Positions 37,001 to 44,649 of a DNA stretch of 64,000 nucleotides are shown one piece after another. Within the stretch, counting starts at the first letter, position 1, and the number at the start of each line of letters is the position of its first letter. The stretch is taken from assembly GCF_000013745.1 (NCBI RefSeq), contig NC_007925.1, positions 3,286,001-3,350,000 of the forward strand, in the 5' to 3' direction. Source of the DNA: Rhodopseudomonas_A palustris_F. Lineage in GTDB: Bacteria > Pseudomonadota > Alphaproteobacteria > Rhizobiales > Xanthobacteraceae. The notes under the pieces were generated by a model that was not told where the DNA came from, did not search any database, and was given only the letters and a program-made list of their open reading frames with translations. A program made the translations under genes and the position numbers.

Positions 37001-37126
37001 GTCCATGTCCGGCATGTTGTTGAGCCGCAACTGCGAAAACCCCACCAGGCCGGACAACGTCAACAGCACGAACAGGATCGTGGTCGGCACCGGATGACGG
37101 ATCGCCCAACTGGAGATGTTGTTCAT
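34043..37126 (-). CDS. RND-family multidrug efflux pump, inner-membrane subunit
   Basis: A 1,027-residue HAE-1-type RND transporter. There are twelve membrane segments with two large periplasmic loops. Proton-relay acids are in TM4 (LVVGILVDDAIVEIENI, the DD pair) and the Lys is in TM10 (MGIAAKNSILLVEYA). The N-terminus MNNISSWAIRHPVPTTILFVLLTLSGLVGF is typical. It should export a lipophilic or amphiphilic compound using the proton gradient. Its ATG overlaps the stop of the adaptor gene. No outer-membrane channel gene follows, so it probably uses a shared one. The specific substrate is unknown. Confidence 0.92.
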   Translation of the reverse strand: MNNISSWAIRHPVPTTILFVLLTLSGLVGFSQLRLNNMPDMDIPTVTVTVRWAGAAPTEIETQITRFIEDSVAGLGAVDHVRSTINEGLSMTMVEFAIGTDIDRASNDVRDAVVSIRSKLPQAALDPMIRRVDATGQAILTFVVDAPGMAPDDLSWLIDNDVAKAALAVPGVARISRSGGVDAEITIKLDPDRLMGLGLTAVEVSDQVRAQTITEPGGRAALGGMEQAIRALGSVADVGRLEDLRIAFSDGRSVKLSELGSVERSWAEPRQRARLNNREVVGFNVYRAVGSGEFAVTRDVRKRMAEFTAAHPGVRILEVTSSTDAVVEGYDAAIEALWLGGLLAVLVVWLFLRDIRATLISCAALPLSLIPTFAVMAALNQSLNNITLLAIALVVGILVDDAIVEIENIVRHVRQSGKRVYDAAIDAADEIGLAVVATTFAIIVVFAPVGLMPGIPGQFFKAFSIAVCTSVFFSLIVARLLTPLMAAFLLKANHSEHGEPAWVRRYTSILAWTLRHRWITIGAGVVFFVASLALVPSLPADFMPAADRGRSVVILELAPGTPLQDTDAATQRATRLLMARPEVASVYAALGTETSTMSGPGDLSTSVGDVRRATVTINLVPRAERALSQQAFETSIGRQLASIPGLRIQLGEDGSSGAKIQVALLGDDSATLADAARRLAQEMRTLPGFHRARVASSSARPELHILPKQDKAALFGVTTAAIAKTVTIATVGDIEQNLSKFSLDTRQIPIRVLLNEAARSDLSRLSLLQVPAFERPVALASVADISFGSGPVQIERTDRTRSETVEAALSGLTVGEAESVVANLPLIRRLPAGIVYKPEGDSERMRELFDGFKLAISSAVVLLFVVLALLFNGFVQPVTILTALPLSLGGALGLLLLTSTSISLPVLIGLLMLMGIAAKNSILLVEYAIVAQRDGGVDRVQALLDAARKRARPIVMTTVAMSAGMLPIAFGMGADAERRAPMAIAVIGGLFSSTILSLVYVPAFFTIMDDLSCWIAKLFRGRTQRGA

Positions 37127-38214
37127 CGGACCGAACCGCGCTTGGCCGCCGCGGTCTGAACGTTCACGACGTCACCGTCGTTGAGAAGCCCGGCGCCTTG
37201 GGTAACGATGCGGTCTCCCTCGTCGAGACCACGCAGCACTTCGACATCGTCGGTCGCCCCGCGGCCGATGCGGACTTCGGTGAGCGACACCAGATTGTCG
37301 CGGCCGACCTTGAAGACGTGCGCCCTGGCTTCGCGCCAGACCAGCGCCTTCAGCGGAATGGTCAGCACCAGTTTGCTCTCGACCGCGATGGCGACGCGCG
37401 CGAACATGCCGGGCTTCAGCGGCGTATCGCGAGGGAGCGCGATGCGGACGGTCCCCAGACGGGTCTTCGGATCGACGATCGGCGAGACCGCTCGGACGAC
37501 ACCCTGCTCGGCTTTGCCGCTCGGGCCGATAATCGTCGCGGTTTGCCTGGCGGCGGCGGCTATCAGATCCTGCTCCAGCACCCGCGCATCGACCTCCACG
37601 CGGTCGTCCTGAATGAGCCGGAACATCTCGACGCCGGCCTGAACCACCTGGCCGATCGCAACCGACCTCGAGGCGATCGTCCCGGCGGCGGGCGCGACGA
37701 TCACCGTCTGGCGCCGCCGCGCTTCGGCGTCGTCGAGCTGCGCCTGCGCGGCCTGCAGCTTCGCCTCGGTCGTCTTGACCAGGGTCTCGCGTTGCTCGAT
37801 CACCTGCGCGCTGATCACACCGGACGAGACGGCGCGAGCGCGTGCGGCGTCGGATCGGGCAATCGCAAGGCTTGCCTGCAATTCGTCGATCGCAGCCTTT
37901 TGTTTCGCCAGCGCGGCCGTCGTCAGATCCTGATTGAGCCGCGCCAGGACTTGGCCCTGCGCGACGACATCTCCCTCGTCGACCGCGATCTGCGTGATCG
38001 CAAGGCCGCCGACTTCCGAACTGATCGGAATCTCGCGCCAGGCGACCACGTTGCCTGTCGCGGTGATGCTGCCGGTGATCTCGGATTTTTCCACCGGCCT
38101 CGCGACCACCGTCATCGCGGCCGAGGAATCCTGTCCGTGAGCCGCGGAGTGAATCGCTAGCAGAACTACGATGGAGGCGGCCCACATGCCGGTGTGTTCT
38201 GCAGTCGTTGTCAT
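37123..38214 (-). CDS. RND efflux periplasmic adaptor (membrane fusion protein)
   Basis: About 363 residues. It has a signal peptide ending SAAHGQDSS, then the barrel-sandwich half-motifs (GLAITQIAVDEGDVVAQGQVLARLN and VIVAPAAGTIASRSVAIGQVVQAG). These flank a coiled-coil hairpin (about 85-150), followed by a beta-barrel domain with VDPKTRLGTVRIALPRDTPLKPGMFARV. It bridges the pump to an outer-membrane channel. The ATG at 38214 fits the signal peptide; an upstream start at 38289 would put Arg-rich sequence ahead of it. It is the first gene of the pump operon, divergent from the two-component genes. Confidence 0.9.
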   Translation of the reverse strand: MTTTAEHTGMWAASIVVLLAIHSAAHGQDSSAAMTVVARPVEKSEITGSITATGNVVAWREIPISSEVGGLAITQIAVDEGDVVAQGQVLARLNQDLTTAALAKQKAAIDELQASLAIARSDAARARAVSSGVISAQVIEQRETLVKTTEAKLQAAQAQLDDAEARRRQTVIVAPAAGTIASRSVAIGQVVQAGVEMFRLIQDDRVEVDARVLEQDLIAAAARQTATIIGPSGKAEQGVVRAVSPIVDPKTRLGTVRIALPRDTPLKPGMFARVAIAVESKLVLTIPLKALVWREARAHVFKVGRDNLVSLTEVRIGRGATDDVEVLRGLDEGDRIVTQGAGLLNDGDVVNVQTAAAKRGSVR

Positions 38215-38348
38215 TCTGGATCTTGGCCTCGCTCGTCCGACAGCCGGTGTTGTTGTCCCACCTCGGGGCAACCCGGCCTCTATTCGCATAGAGTGCGAGC
38301 TTTGCCTGGGTTGGACAGTTCGTGTCGGCGTGTCTCTGCATCCGCCGA

Positions 38349-38400
38349 TTTGTGTCGAAACATTGCTGAATCGCTATGGGATCGCAGTTCGTTACGAATG
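38349..38400. promoter_or_regulatory. Paired TTYGTNACRAA-like boxes in the pump/regulator promoter region
   Basis: Box A TTTGTGTCGAA (38349-38359) and box B TTCGTTACGAA (38388-38398, palindromic about its central base) start 39 bases apart. They lie between the adaptor gene and the divergent regulator. The same pair occurs upstream of the second regulator gene, 38 bases apart. Confidence 0.55.
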
Positions 38401-38462
38401 GTGGCTCGCCTGGACCGCGCTTCGCGGTAGAACGCAGCGATGAGATTGGCCAACGCAGACTC

Positions 38463-39188
38463 ATGACCGAACAGACGCCCCAGATCCTGGTGGTCGACGA
38501 CGACCCGGAGATCCGGAAGCTGCTCGCGCGCTATGTCGAAGGACAGGCGTTTCGCGTGCTGCTGGCGGCAAGTTGCGCCGAGCTGCGCCAGCGCCTCGCG
38601 ACCGAGCAGATCGATCTTGTCGTGCTGGACGTCATGTTGCCGGACGGCTCGGGCCTCGATGCCTGCCGGGACCTCAGGGCGAAGCGCAATCCGATCCCCA
38701 TTATCCTGCTCACCGCTCTCAAGGAGGACGTCGATCGCATCCTGGGCCTCGAGATGGGAGCCGACGATTATCTTTCCAAGCCGTTCAACCCGCGCGAACT
38801 GGTGGCGCGAATCCGCGCGGTCTTGCGCCGCCGCTCGGAGACGCCCGCCCCGGTGGGCGCGTCGAGGGCGTATCGGTTCGAGGGGTTTGTCGCCGACCCG
38901 CAAGTGCGTAGCGTGGTCGACCCGACCGGCACCGCGATCGAACTGACCGGCGCCGAATTCGACCTGCTGCAGGTGTTCCTGGATCGGCCGGGCCGCGTGC
39001 TGTCGCGGGATCAACTGCTCGATTTCACCCGTGGCCGCAGCGACACGTTCGACCGCTCGATCGACGTCCTGATCAGCCGCGTGCGACGCAAGCTCGATCC
39101 GTCGGGGACGGCGCGGCTTCTGAAGACGGTTCGCAACGGCGGCTATCAGTTCGTCGTCAAGGTCGAGGCCGTGGACATGCCATCGTGA
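38463..39188 (+). CDS. OmpR-family response regulator
   Basis: A 241-residue regulator. The receiver domain has the acidic triplet VVDDD, phospho-acceptor Asp56 (VVLDVMLP) and Lys in SKPFNP. A winged-helix domain follows (about 145-235) with GAEFDLLQVFLDRPGRVLSRDQLLDF and SRVRRKLDP, then TVRNGGYQF. It binds DNA as a dimer after phosphorylation. It overlaps its kinase gene (GTGA). I chose the ATG at 38463; a longer start at 38376 would place the operator boxes inside the gene. It most likely controls the divergent efflux operon and itself. Confidence 0.92.
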   Translation: MTEQTPQILVVDDDPEIRKLLARYVEGQAFRVLLAASCAELRQRLATEQIDLVVLDVMLPDGSGLDACRDLRAKRNPIPIILLTALKEDVDRILGLEMGADDYLSKPFNPRELVARIRAVLRRRSETPAPVGASRAYRFEGFVADPQVRSVVDPTGTAIELTGAEFDLLQVFLDRPGRVLSRDQLLDFTRGRSDTFDRSIDVLISRVRRKLDPSGTARLLKTVRNGGYQFVVKVEAVDMPS

Positions 39189-40420
39189 ACACCTTGCGCG
39201 CAAAACTCGCCGTCTTGATCGCGGTCATGATCGTTGCGGCGGTGAGCATCTCGACTGCGGCGCTGGTCTATCTGTTCAAGCCGCCGAACGAACGGCAGGC
39301 GATCGGTGCCCTTGCCGACCAGGTCGAACTGCTCGATCGGGCCGCGCGCGTCGCGCCGAGCCTGGTGAGCGTCCGGCAAGAGCCCGGCGGCGGCCAGGTC
39401 GAGGCCAACCTCACCGCCTGGCTGCGCCAGGCCGTCGCCGAACGCGGCATGCCGCGCGACGTCGTGGTGTCCCGGAACGACCATCTGCCGCTGCTGTCAG
39501 TTCCGGTCGATCGCGGCTGGATTGTCACCGAGATCGCCGACCTACCCCCGGAAGGCGGCATCCTCAACAGGCTGTTGAAGTGGCTCGCCTTCGTCACCTT
39601 CGGGGTGTTGCCGGTGGCACTGTTTTTCGCCAATCGCATGGTCAAGCCGCTGGTGGTGATCGAGCGGGCGATCGCGAACGTCGGTCCAGACGGCCTGCTG
39701 CCCGAACTCCCGATCGAAGGACCAGCCGAGGTGCGTCTCGCGGCCAAGGCGCTCAACTCGCTGTCCTCGCGCCTGAAGGTGGCGATGGACAGCCGGATGC
39801 GCGTGGTCGCCGCCGCCGGCCATGATCTGCGAACCCCGATCACCCGCATGCGCCTGCGCGCAGAGTTCGTCGAGGACGACGATGATCGCACGATGTGGCT
39901 GAAAGATATCGATGAGCTCGATCGCATTGCCGACAGCGCGATCCAGCTGGTGCGCGAGGAAGCGGGGAAGACGACGCCCGAATCCCTCGGGCTCGACCTC
40001 CTGATCGCCGAAACGGTCGAGGAGTTGCGGGCGCTGTCTTACGACGTCAACCTCACCCGCACCGCGGCGGGCTGCGTGCTCGCCGACCGGACCAGCCTGA
40101 AGCGCGGGTTTCGCAATCTGATCATCAACGCCGCCACCCACGGCAAGCGCGCGCGGGTCGCGATCGAGAGCGCGCCGTCGGAAGTGAGCGTCATCATCGA
40201 AGACGACGGCCCGGGGATTCCCTCCGACATGCTCGGGCGGGTGTTCGAACCGTTCTTCAGCGCCAATCGCGCGCGCACCAAGCATTTCGGCGGCGCCGGG
40301 CTCGGCCTCACCATCGCCCATGAAATCGTGCAGCGCGCCGGCGGGACCATCAAAATCGAAAACGGTCGCCTGCGCGGGTTGATGCAGACCGTGCGGCTGC
40401 CGGCTCATCGATCGTCGTGA
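39185..40420 (+). CDS. Sensor histidine kinase (EnvZ-like layout)
   Basis: A 411-residue kinase starting at a GTG that overlaps the regulator stop. There are two membrane segments (about 8-31 and 132-150) around a roughly 100-residue periplasmic sensor with no recognised family. A HAMP domain follows, then the H-box AAGHDLRTPITRMRLR with His213, an N-box (RNLIINAATHG), G1 DDGPGIP, F-box EPFFSANRARTKHFGGAGLGL and a normal end. It phosphorylates the regulator encoded just upstream. The signal is unknown. Confidence 0.92.
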   Translation: MNTLRAKLAVLIAVMIVAAVSISTAALVYLFKPPNERQAIGALADQVELLDRAARVAPSLVSVRQEPGGGQVEANLTAWLRQAVAERGMPRDVVVSRNDHLPLLSVPVDRGWIVTEIADLPPEGGILNRLLKWLAFVTFGVLPVALFFANRMVKPLVVIERAIANVGPDGLLPELPIEGPAEVRLAAKALNSLSSRLKVAMDSRMRVVAAAGHDLRTPITRMRLRAEFVEDDDDRTMWLKDIDELDRIADSAIQLVREEAGKTTPESLGLDLLIAETVEELRALSYDVNLTRTAAGCVLADRTSLKRGFRNLIINAATHGKRARVAIESAPSEVSVIIEDDGPGIPSDMLGRVFEPFFSANRARTKHFGGAGLGLTIAHEIVQRAGGTIKIENGRLRGLMQTVRLPAHRSS

Positions 40421-40507
40421 ACGAGCCCACGGCAGTGTGCTCAAGGGGCAGCGTATTTGAGTTTGTGTCGGTCAAGTTGCGGCTGCGACTCGCCGTTCGC
40501 CGGACAT

Positions 40508-41830
40508 TCACCGTCGCTCGGCTGTCGACATTGCCACCCCTTGAGGTTTTGCAACTGGCGGCACCGCAGGCCGTGCTGCCGTCGCCAGGCCGGGTGGGGT
40601 TTTGATCCAGCGATAGCCTTGTACGCCAGAGCGATAGCCTTCGTCGTAGAGCGCGCGCATGTAGGAAAGATCGAACGATTTGGTCCATTTCACGCCGAGG
40701 TCGGAGGGGATCGCCGCGAGGTTGAAGTCGATGCCGTCGGCCTGGGCCTTGGCGTAGATCCGGTAGATGTCGCCGATGCCCTGGTTCTTGATCAGCGTGG
40801 AGACCGAGCGGCGAGAGATCGAGAACACACCGGCTTCGATGGTCTCCCACTCGGGGCTGACCTTCCCGTTGCGGATGATGAACATCCGCCGTGCCGATCG
40901 TCGTGCTGGAACCTCGAGGTCGTCGGCTGCCATTGGCAAGGAGGGCACGAAGACCTGCTGGGTCACGCCGCCGTCGACATGGAGCTCTTCGTAATTGCGG
41001 CCCTCGGCGCTCACCTTGATGTGGACGGGCGGAAACACCCCAGGGATCGAGGCCGAGGCCAGCAGAATCTTGCGAAACAGACTGAGAGCGTGCGGATGAC
41101 CGCTCATCGCGATGCGTCCCATGTCCCACAGCACCGGCCGCTGCGCGTCCAAATTGGTTGTGCCGATCAGCAGGATGCGCCCTCTCCTGCGCTCGGTGGC
41201 GATGTCGCGCAGGAAGCGGTCGTCGACGTAGCTCGCGATCAGGCCTTGGAGCGGCGAACTATCGACCAGGCCGGAGCCGCCCAGCAGCGGCAGGATGCCT
41301 GGATCGTAGATCTCGCTTCGGGTGTATCTGGTGAACACCTCTTTCAGATCAGAGTCGCGGCTTGGCCCCAGATAGGCGAAAGGCGCGGCGAGCGCGCCGG
41401 CGCTGACCCCGGTGACCACGTCGAAGTCGGGCCTGGTCCCGGCGTCGCTCCAGCCGACCAGGAGTCCGGCGCCGAAGGCACCGTCCTCGCCACCTCCCGA
41501 GATCGCCAGAACGTTGAACCGCGGTTGCTGTCCTTCCGCGCCTCGCGCGCGGGACAGCGCACGCGCTTTGGGCGAGTGCTGCAGGGTGATCATTTGCGGA
41601 GCGGCCGAGGCGTCTCCCCAGATGCGTATATTGGGCATGCCGGCGAGTTCGGCCTCGTCGGCAAGTCGCTCCGGCACAACATTGCGCGCGTTGAGGCTCG
41701 CGCATCCGGCGCAGGACAACGCCACGACCAACACAGCGGCAAGACGAAGCAGTGGCGTCGAGCTGAATCCGGACCCGGCCATCCCGATCCACGACATGCG
41801 CCGCCCGACAGGCCTCGGCAATGCGGACAT
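40508..41830 (-). CDS. Patatin-like phospholipase, lipoprotein
   Basis: A 440-residue protein. The N-terminal signal ends LSCAGC (Cys43), so it is probably lipid-anchored in the envelope. The patatin domain has the oxyanion loop SGGGEDGAFG, the nucleophile elbow GVSAG with Ser143 and the DGG motif (HVDGGV) that supplies the Asp, so the dyad is complete. It should hydrolyse acyl esters. The ATG at 41830 has AAGGAG upstream and is preferred over the longer frame to 41896. It converges on the kinase gene and follows the DUF3313 lipoprotein gene on the same strand. Biological substrate unknown. Confidence 0.85.
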   Translation of the reverse strand: MSALPRPVGRRMSWIGMAGSGFSSTPLLRLAAVLVVALSCAGCASLNARNVVPERLADEAELAGMPNIRIWGDASAAPQMITLQHSPKARALSRARGAEGQQPRFNVLAISGGGEDGAFGAGLLVGWSDAGTRPDFDVVTGVSAGALAAPFAYLGPSRDSDLKEVFTRYTRSEIYDPGILPLLGGSGLVDSSPLQGLIASYVDDRFLRDIATERRRGRILLIGTTNLDAQRPVLWDMGRIAMSGHPHALSLFRKILLASASIPGVFPPVHIKVSAEGRNYEELHVDGGVTQQVFVPSLPMAADDLEVPARRSARRMFIIRNGKVSPEWETIEAGVFSISRRSVSTLIKNQGIGDIYRIYAKAQADGIDFNLAAIPSDLGVKWTKSFDLSYMRALYDEGYRSGVQGYRWIKTPPGLATAARPAVPPVAKPQGVAMSTAERR

Positions 41831-41977
41831 CCTCGCTCCTTGGTGACGCGATCGGCGATGGCGACCGACGCTGTGCATCTGCCGTTCCACCTGCATCTGG
41901 GGTTAGCGTGGCATCACGCGCTTGCAAGCCAGCGTAAGCCGAGGACGCGTGCCCGCGGCTCGCTGCGCTCATAGTCT

Positions 41978-42793
41978 TCAGCGGGTTGCAGCGCTGTTTG
42001 CGCCGTCATCGGTCCATTCGGGCGGAAACCCGAGCTTGCCGCCGACCAGGCCAGCGACGCCAGGCGAGCGCCCATAGCTCTCACACGCCGCGTACTTCGG
42101 CGCGAGCCCCACATTCGAGCTGATCTTCTGCCAGGACGGAACGCTGAAGCCGACGCCGCCGAACGGGCTCTCGCCCTTGTTGAGCAGCGTCGCGAAATCT
42201 TCGCCGAAAGATCCTGCGAGCTCGTAAGCGTCACCCGCTTTCGATACCCGGGGCGAACTGAAGAACGCGGTTGCGCCTCTGGCCCAGACGATCGCCGCCT
42301 GCTGCCGGCCGCCGCGATCGACCGCTTCTGCTTCGATCGACAACTCTCCCAGGCCGATCGGGACGCGCGGGATCGGGATCGGAACGCTGCCCATATCGAC
42401 GAACTTCGTCCCGATCGACGCCGCGACCGAGACCCCCGCCGCGGCCTCGTCGGTCTCCGTGGCATGGGTGACGGCTGCCCGAACGGTGAGGTCTGCCGGA
42501 CGTCCCGCCGCGATCACCTCGAAGCGATCGCTGAGGCTGATGCAAAGTGCGCGGTTCACGGCGTTGGCGACCAGCGCTCGCTGCTCGCTCGACAACGTCG
42601 GCGCAGCGTTAGGGGGAAACAGCGTGGGGGCGATGTTGATCGTCTTGGCGGCTGCGACCTGCTCCTTCTTGACGTGAAGGCGCGACTTGGTGATCTTTCC
42701 GTCCGACTGCTGCAGTCCGTCATAGGACGACAGACCCGTACCTTGGACAAGCGGCGCCGTCGCGCAGCCCGACAGTGTCATCGCAGCCAGCAT
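41978..42793 (-). CDS. DUF3313-type lipoprotein
   Basis: About 271 residues when started at the ATG at 42793, which gives a short lipoprotein signal MLAAMTLSGC. The body matches the DUF3313 pattern: LSSYDGLQQSDGKITKSRLHV, then a strand KTINIAPTLFPP, an ADLTVRAAVTHATETD block and RQQAAIVWARGATAFF near the end. The function of this family is not established. The frame is open upstream to 43066 with other possible starts (for example 42895), and no start has a good ribosome site, so the N-terminus is uncertain. The gene shares a promoter region with the second response regulator, transcribed the other way. Confidence 0.7.
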   Translation of the reverse strand: MLAAMTLSGCATAPLVQGTGLSSYDGLQQSDGKITKSRLHVKKEQVAAAKTINIAPTLFPPNAAPTLSSEQRALVANAVNRALCISLSDRFEVIAAGRPADLTVRAAVTHATETDEAAAGVSVAASIGTKFVDMGSVPIPIPRVPIGLGELSIEAEAVDRGGRQQAAIVWARGATAFFSSPRVSKAGDAYELAGSFGEDFATLLNKGESPFGGVGFSVPSWQKISSNVGLAPKYAACESYGRSPGVAGLVGGKLGFPPEWTDDGANSAATR

Positions 42794-43162
42794 GGTCAGC
42801 AACGAGGGAGAAGGCTGGCCACGCACCAACTCACGCCAGCCTGCTGCCGTCCTTGAAAGCGATCTCGTCGGCGCCACGGCGAATAGGAGCTGCATCAGCG
42901 CGCCCGTCAAACAGCCGCTGGCAAGAGGCGTCACCCGCAGCGTTGTGACCAGCATCAGGGCAGTCATCGCGTCTGACAGCATCCCGCGCTGTTCGGCGCG
43001 CCATAGCCGGCGGAAGCGAAACGTCTTATAGATACTGGAGAAATCCAGCTCGGCCGCGGAGCGCATTCAAACCCCCTGATGTTGAACTCTGCGCTCTTGA
43101 TAGGCGGCCCACGTGGCTGGAAATCCGACCCGACATGACCGAAGATTGCCGCGCGAGCGGCG

Positions 43163-43213
43163 TTTGTGACGAAAGATGTCCAGGCGTTTCGAGGACAGCC
43201 TTCGTTACAAATG
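43163..43213. promoter_or_regulatory. Second copy of the paired TTYGTNACRAA-like boxes
   Basis: Box A TTTGTGACGAA (43163-43173) and box B TTCGTTACAAA (43201-43211) start 38 bases apart, 42 bases before the regulator ATG and between it and the DUF3313 gene. Spacing and orientation match the pair at 38349-38400. Confidence 0.55.
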
Positions 43214-43252
43214 TTCCTTCTGCCCCTTACTCCAATGTGACCAAATCAGCCC

Positions 43253-43969
43253 ATGCATGTGCCGCAAATTCTGATCGTCGACGACGATCTCGAGATTCGG
43301 AAGCTCCTGGCGCGCTACATCAAGGAGCAGGGCTTCCGCGTGCAGCTAGCGTCGCGATGCGCCGACGTCCGCGAACGAATTGCGACCAGCCAGATCGATC
43401 TCATCGTGCTCGACGTCATGTTGCCCGACGGGTCGGGGCTGGATCTTTGCCGCGATTTGCGATCCGAGCGATCGAAGATTCCGGTCATCCTACTGACGGC
43501 ACTGAAAGAGGAGGTCGATCGGATCGTCGGTCTCGAGATCGGCGCCGACGATTATCTCGGCAAACCGTTCAATCCGCGGGAGCTTGTCGCGCGCATCCGC
43601 GCGGTGCTTCGTCGCGGTCAAGACGACCGTTCGGCTCACGGCGGCAGGGAACGCTATTCGTTCGAAGGCTTCGTCGCCGATCCGTTTGCGCGGTCGTTGG
43701 TCGATCCGCAGGGCCGCGATATCGAACTGACAGGAGCCGAGTTCGATCTGCTCCGGACCTTTCTCGATCGTCCGGGCCGGGTGCTGTCGCGGGATCAATT
43801 GCTCGATCTGACGCGCGGACGCGAGCCAGACGCGACGGACCGGTCCATCGATGTCCTGGTCAGCCGGCTGCGGCGAAAGCTGGCCAACTCCGGCCTTCCG
43901 CACCTCTTCAAAACGGTTCGAAACGGTGGCTACCAACTCGTCGCCAAGGTTAACTACTTGGAAGACTAG
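43253..43969 (+). CDS. Second OmpR-family response regulator, no adjacent kinase
   Basis: A 238-residue regulator strikingly like the one at 38463. The receiver has IVDDDLEIRKLLARY, Asp54 in IVLDVMLPDGSGLD, and GKPFNPRELVARIRAVLRR. The winged helix has GAEFDLLRTFLDRPGRVLSRDQLLDLTRGR and VSRLRRKL. The two look like a recent duplication. No histidine kinase is next to it, so it may share the kinase at 39185 or respond to another one. The ATG at 43253 lacks a good ribosome site. It probably regulates itself and the divergent DUF3313 lipoprotein gene through the boxes at 43163-43213. Confidence 0.9.
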   Translation: MHVPQILIVDDDLEIRKLLARYIKEQGFRVQLASRCADVRERIATSQIDLIVLDVMLPDGSGLDLCRDLRSERSKIPVILLTALKEEVDRIVGLEIGADDYLGKPFNPRELVARIRAVLRRGQDDRSAHGGRERYSFEGFVADPFARSLVDPQGRDIELTGAEFDLLRTFLDRPGRVLSRDQLLDLTRGREPDATDRSIDVLVSRLRRKLANSGLPHLFKTVRNGGYQLVAKVNYLED

Positions 43970-44017
43970 AGCATGATCCCGAAACGGGGATACCAGTTTT
44001 TCGGAACGACCATGCTC
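43969..44017. repeat. GAGCATGATC-type palindromic intergenic repeat
   Basis: It begins GAGCATGATCCCGAAA and ends TTCGGAACGACCATGCTC; the arms pair imperfectly around a central ACC-AGT region. From memory it is a very common rhizobial and Rhodopseudomonas extragenic palindrome. It overlaps the last base of the regulator gene and could also serve as its terminator. Confidence 0.7.
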
Positions 44018-44247
44018 AACGGCTCCGCGCGGGAGAGACATTGATCGACACCATGCTTCGCCTCGTAGCGCCAAGGTGAAATGTCTTACTCCTCGCCGAT
44101 TCACTCCGCCGGCTCGTCTCGCGTTCGCTCCTCCAAGCTTCAACATCTTAGTGTATTTCTAATTCCCTCGATACGGTGGAACTGGTTTAATTCGTCGATG
44201 ACTTTTGTTCGGCTCCTCAGAGTAGCCGAGTTGCTGGATGGACGAAC

Positions 44248-44646
44248 ATGACGTTAGGACCCAATTTCGACCTTTCCTCCTGGCCGATCGCCCGCTACCA
44301 GATGCCGGCGCACGTGCCAGACGACATGGCGCAAGCGAGTATCGCCGAGTTCGACGCGCTTCTTGCGCGCAACCAGCGATTCGTCCTGGTCTTTCACGGC
44401 CCGGAGATGCCAAAAGACTCCAAGCACTTCATGAAGCTCTATCGAGACTGGTTCAAGCGAACCAGGGCGACGCAGCAACGCCTGTGCGCAGGAGGGATTC
44501 GGATCGAGCCCGACGCTCGCCGTCGGACCTCGTTCGCAGTCAAAGCGCTCAGCCTCGCGAACAAAGTGTTTCTTCCTTACCCCTATCGAGTCGTTGCCAA
44601 CGATTCCGATGCGCTCACCCAGGCTCGGGCCTGGCTCAAGGACTGA
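44248..44646 (+). CDS. Hypothetical protein at the edge of the siderophore cluster
   Basis: A 132-residue protein I cannot assign. It has no signal peptide or membrane segment. The middle block (RFVLVFHGPEMPKDSKHFMKLYRDWFKRTRA) and the end (KVFLPYPYRVVANDSDALTQARAWLKD) look like a small alpha/beta fold, perhaps STAS/SpoIIAA-like, where an energetic or stress role would be possible. It is convergent with the phosphopantetheinyl transferase gene, with stops three bases apart. A longer ORF in another frame (44238-44834) is a shadow that runs into that gene. Whether it belongs to the siderophore pathway is unknown. Confidence 0.6.
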   Translation: MTLGPNFDLSSWPIARYQMPAHVPDDMAQASIAEFDALLARNQRFVLVFHGPEMPKDSKHFMKLYRDWFKRTRATQQRLCAGGIRIEPDARRRTSFAVKALSLANKVFLPYPYRVVANDSDALTQARAWLKD

Positions 44647-44649
44647 CGA

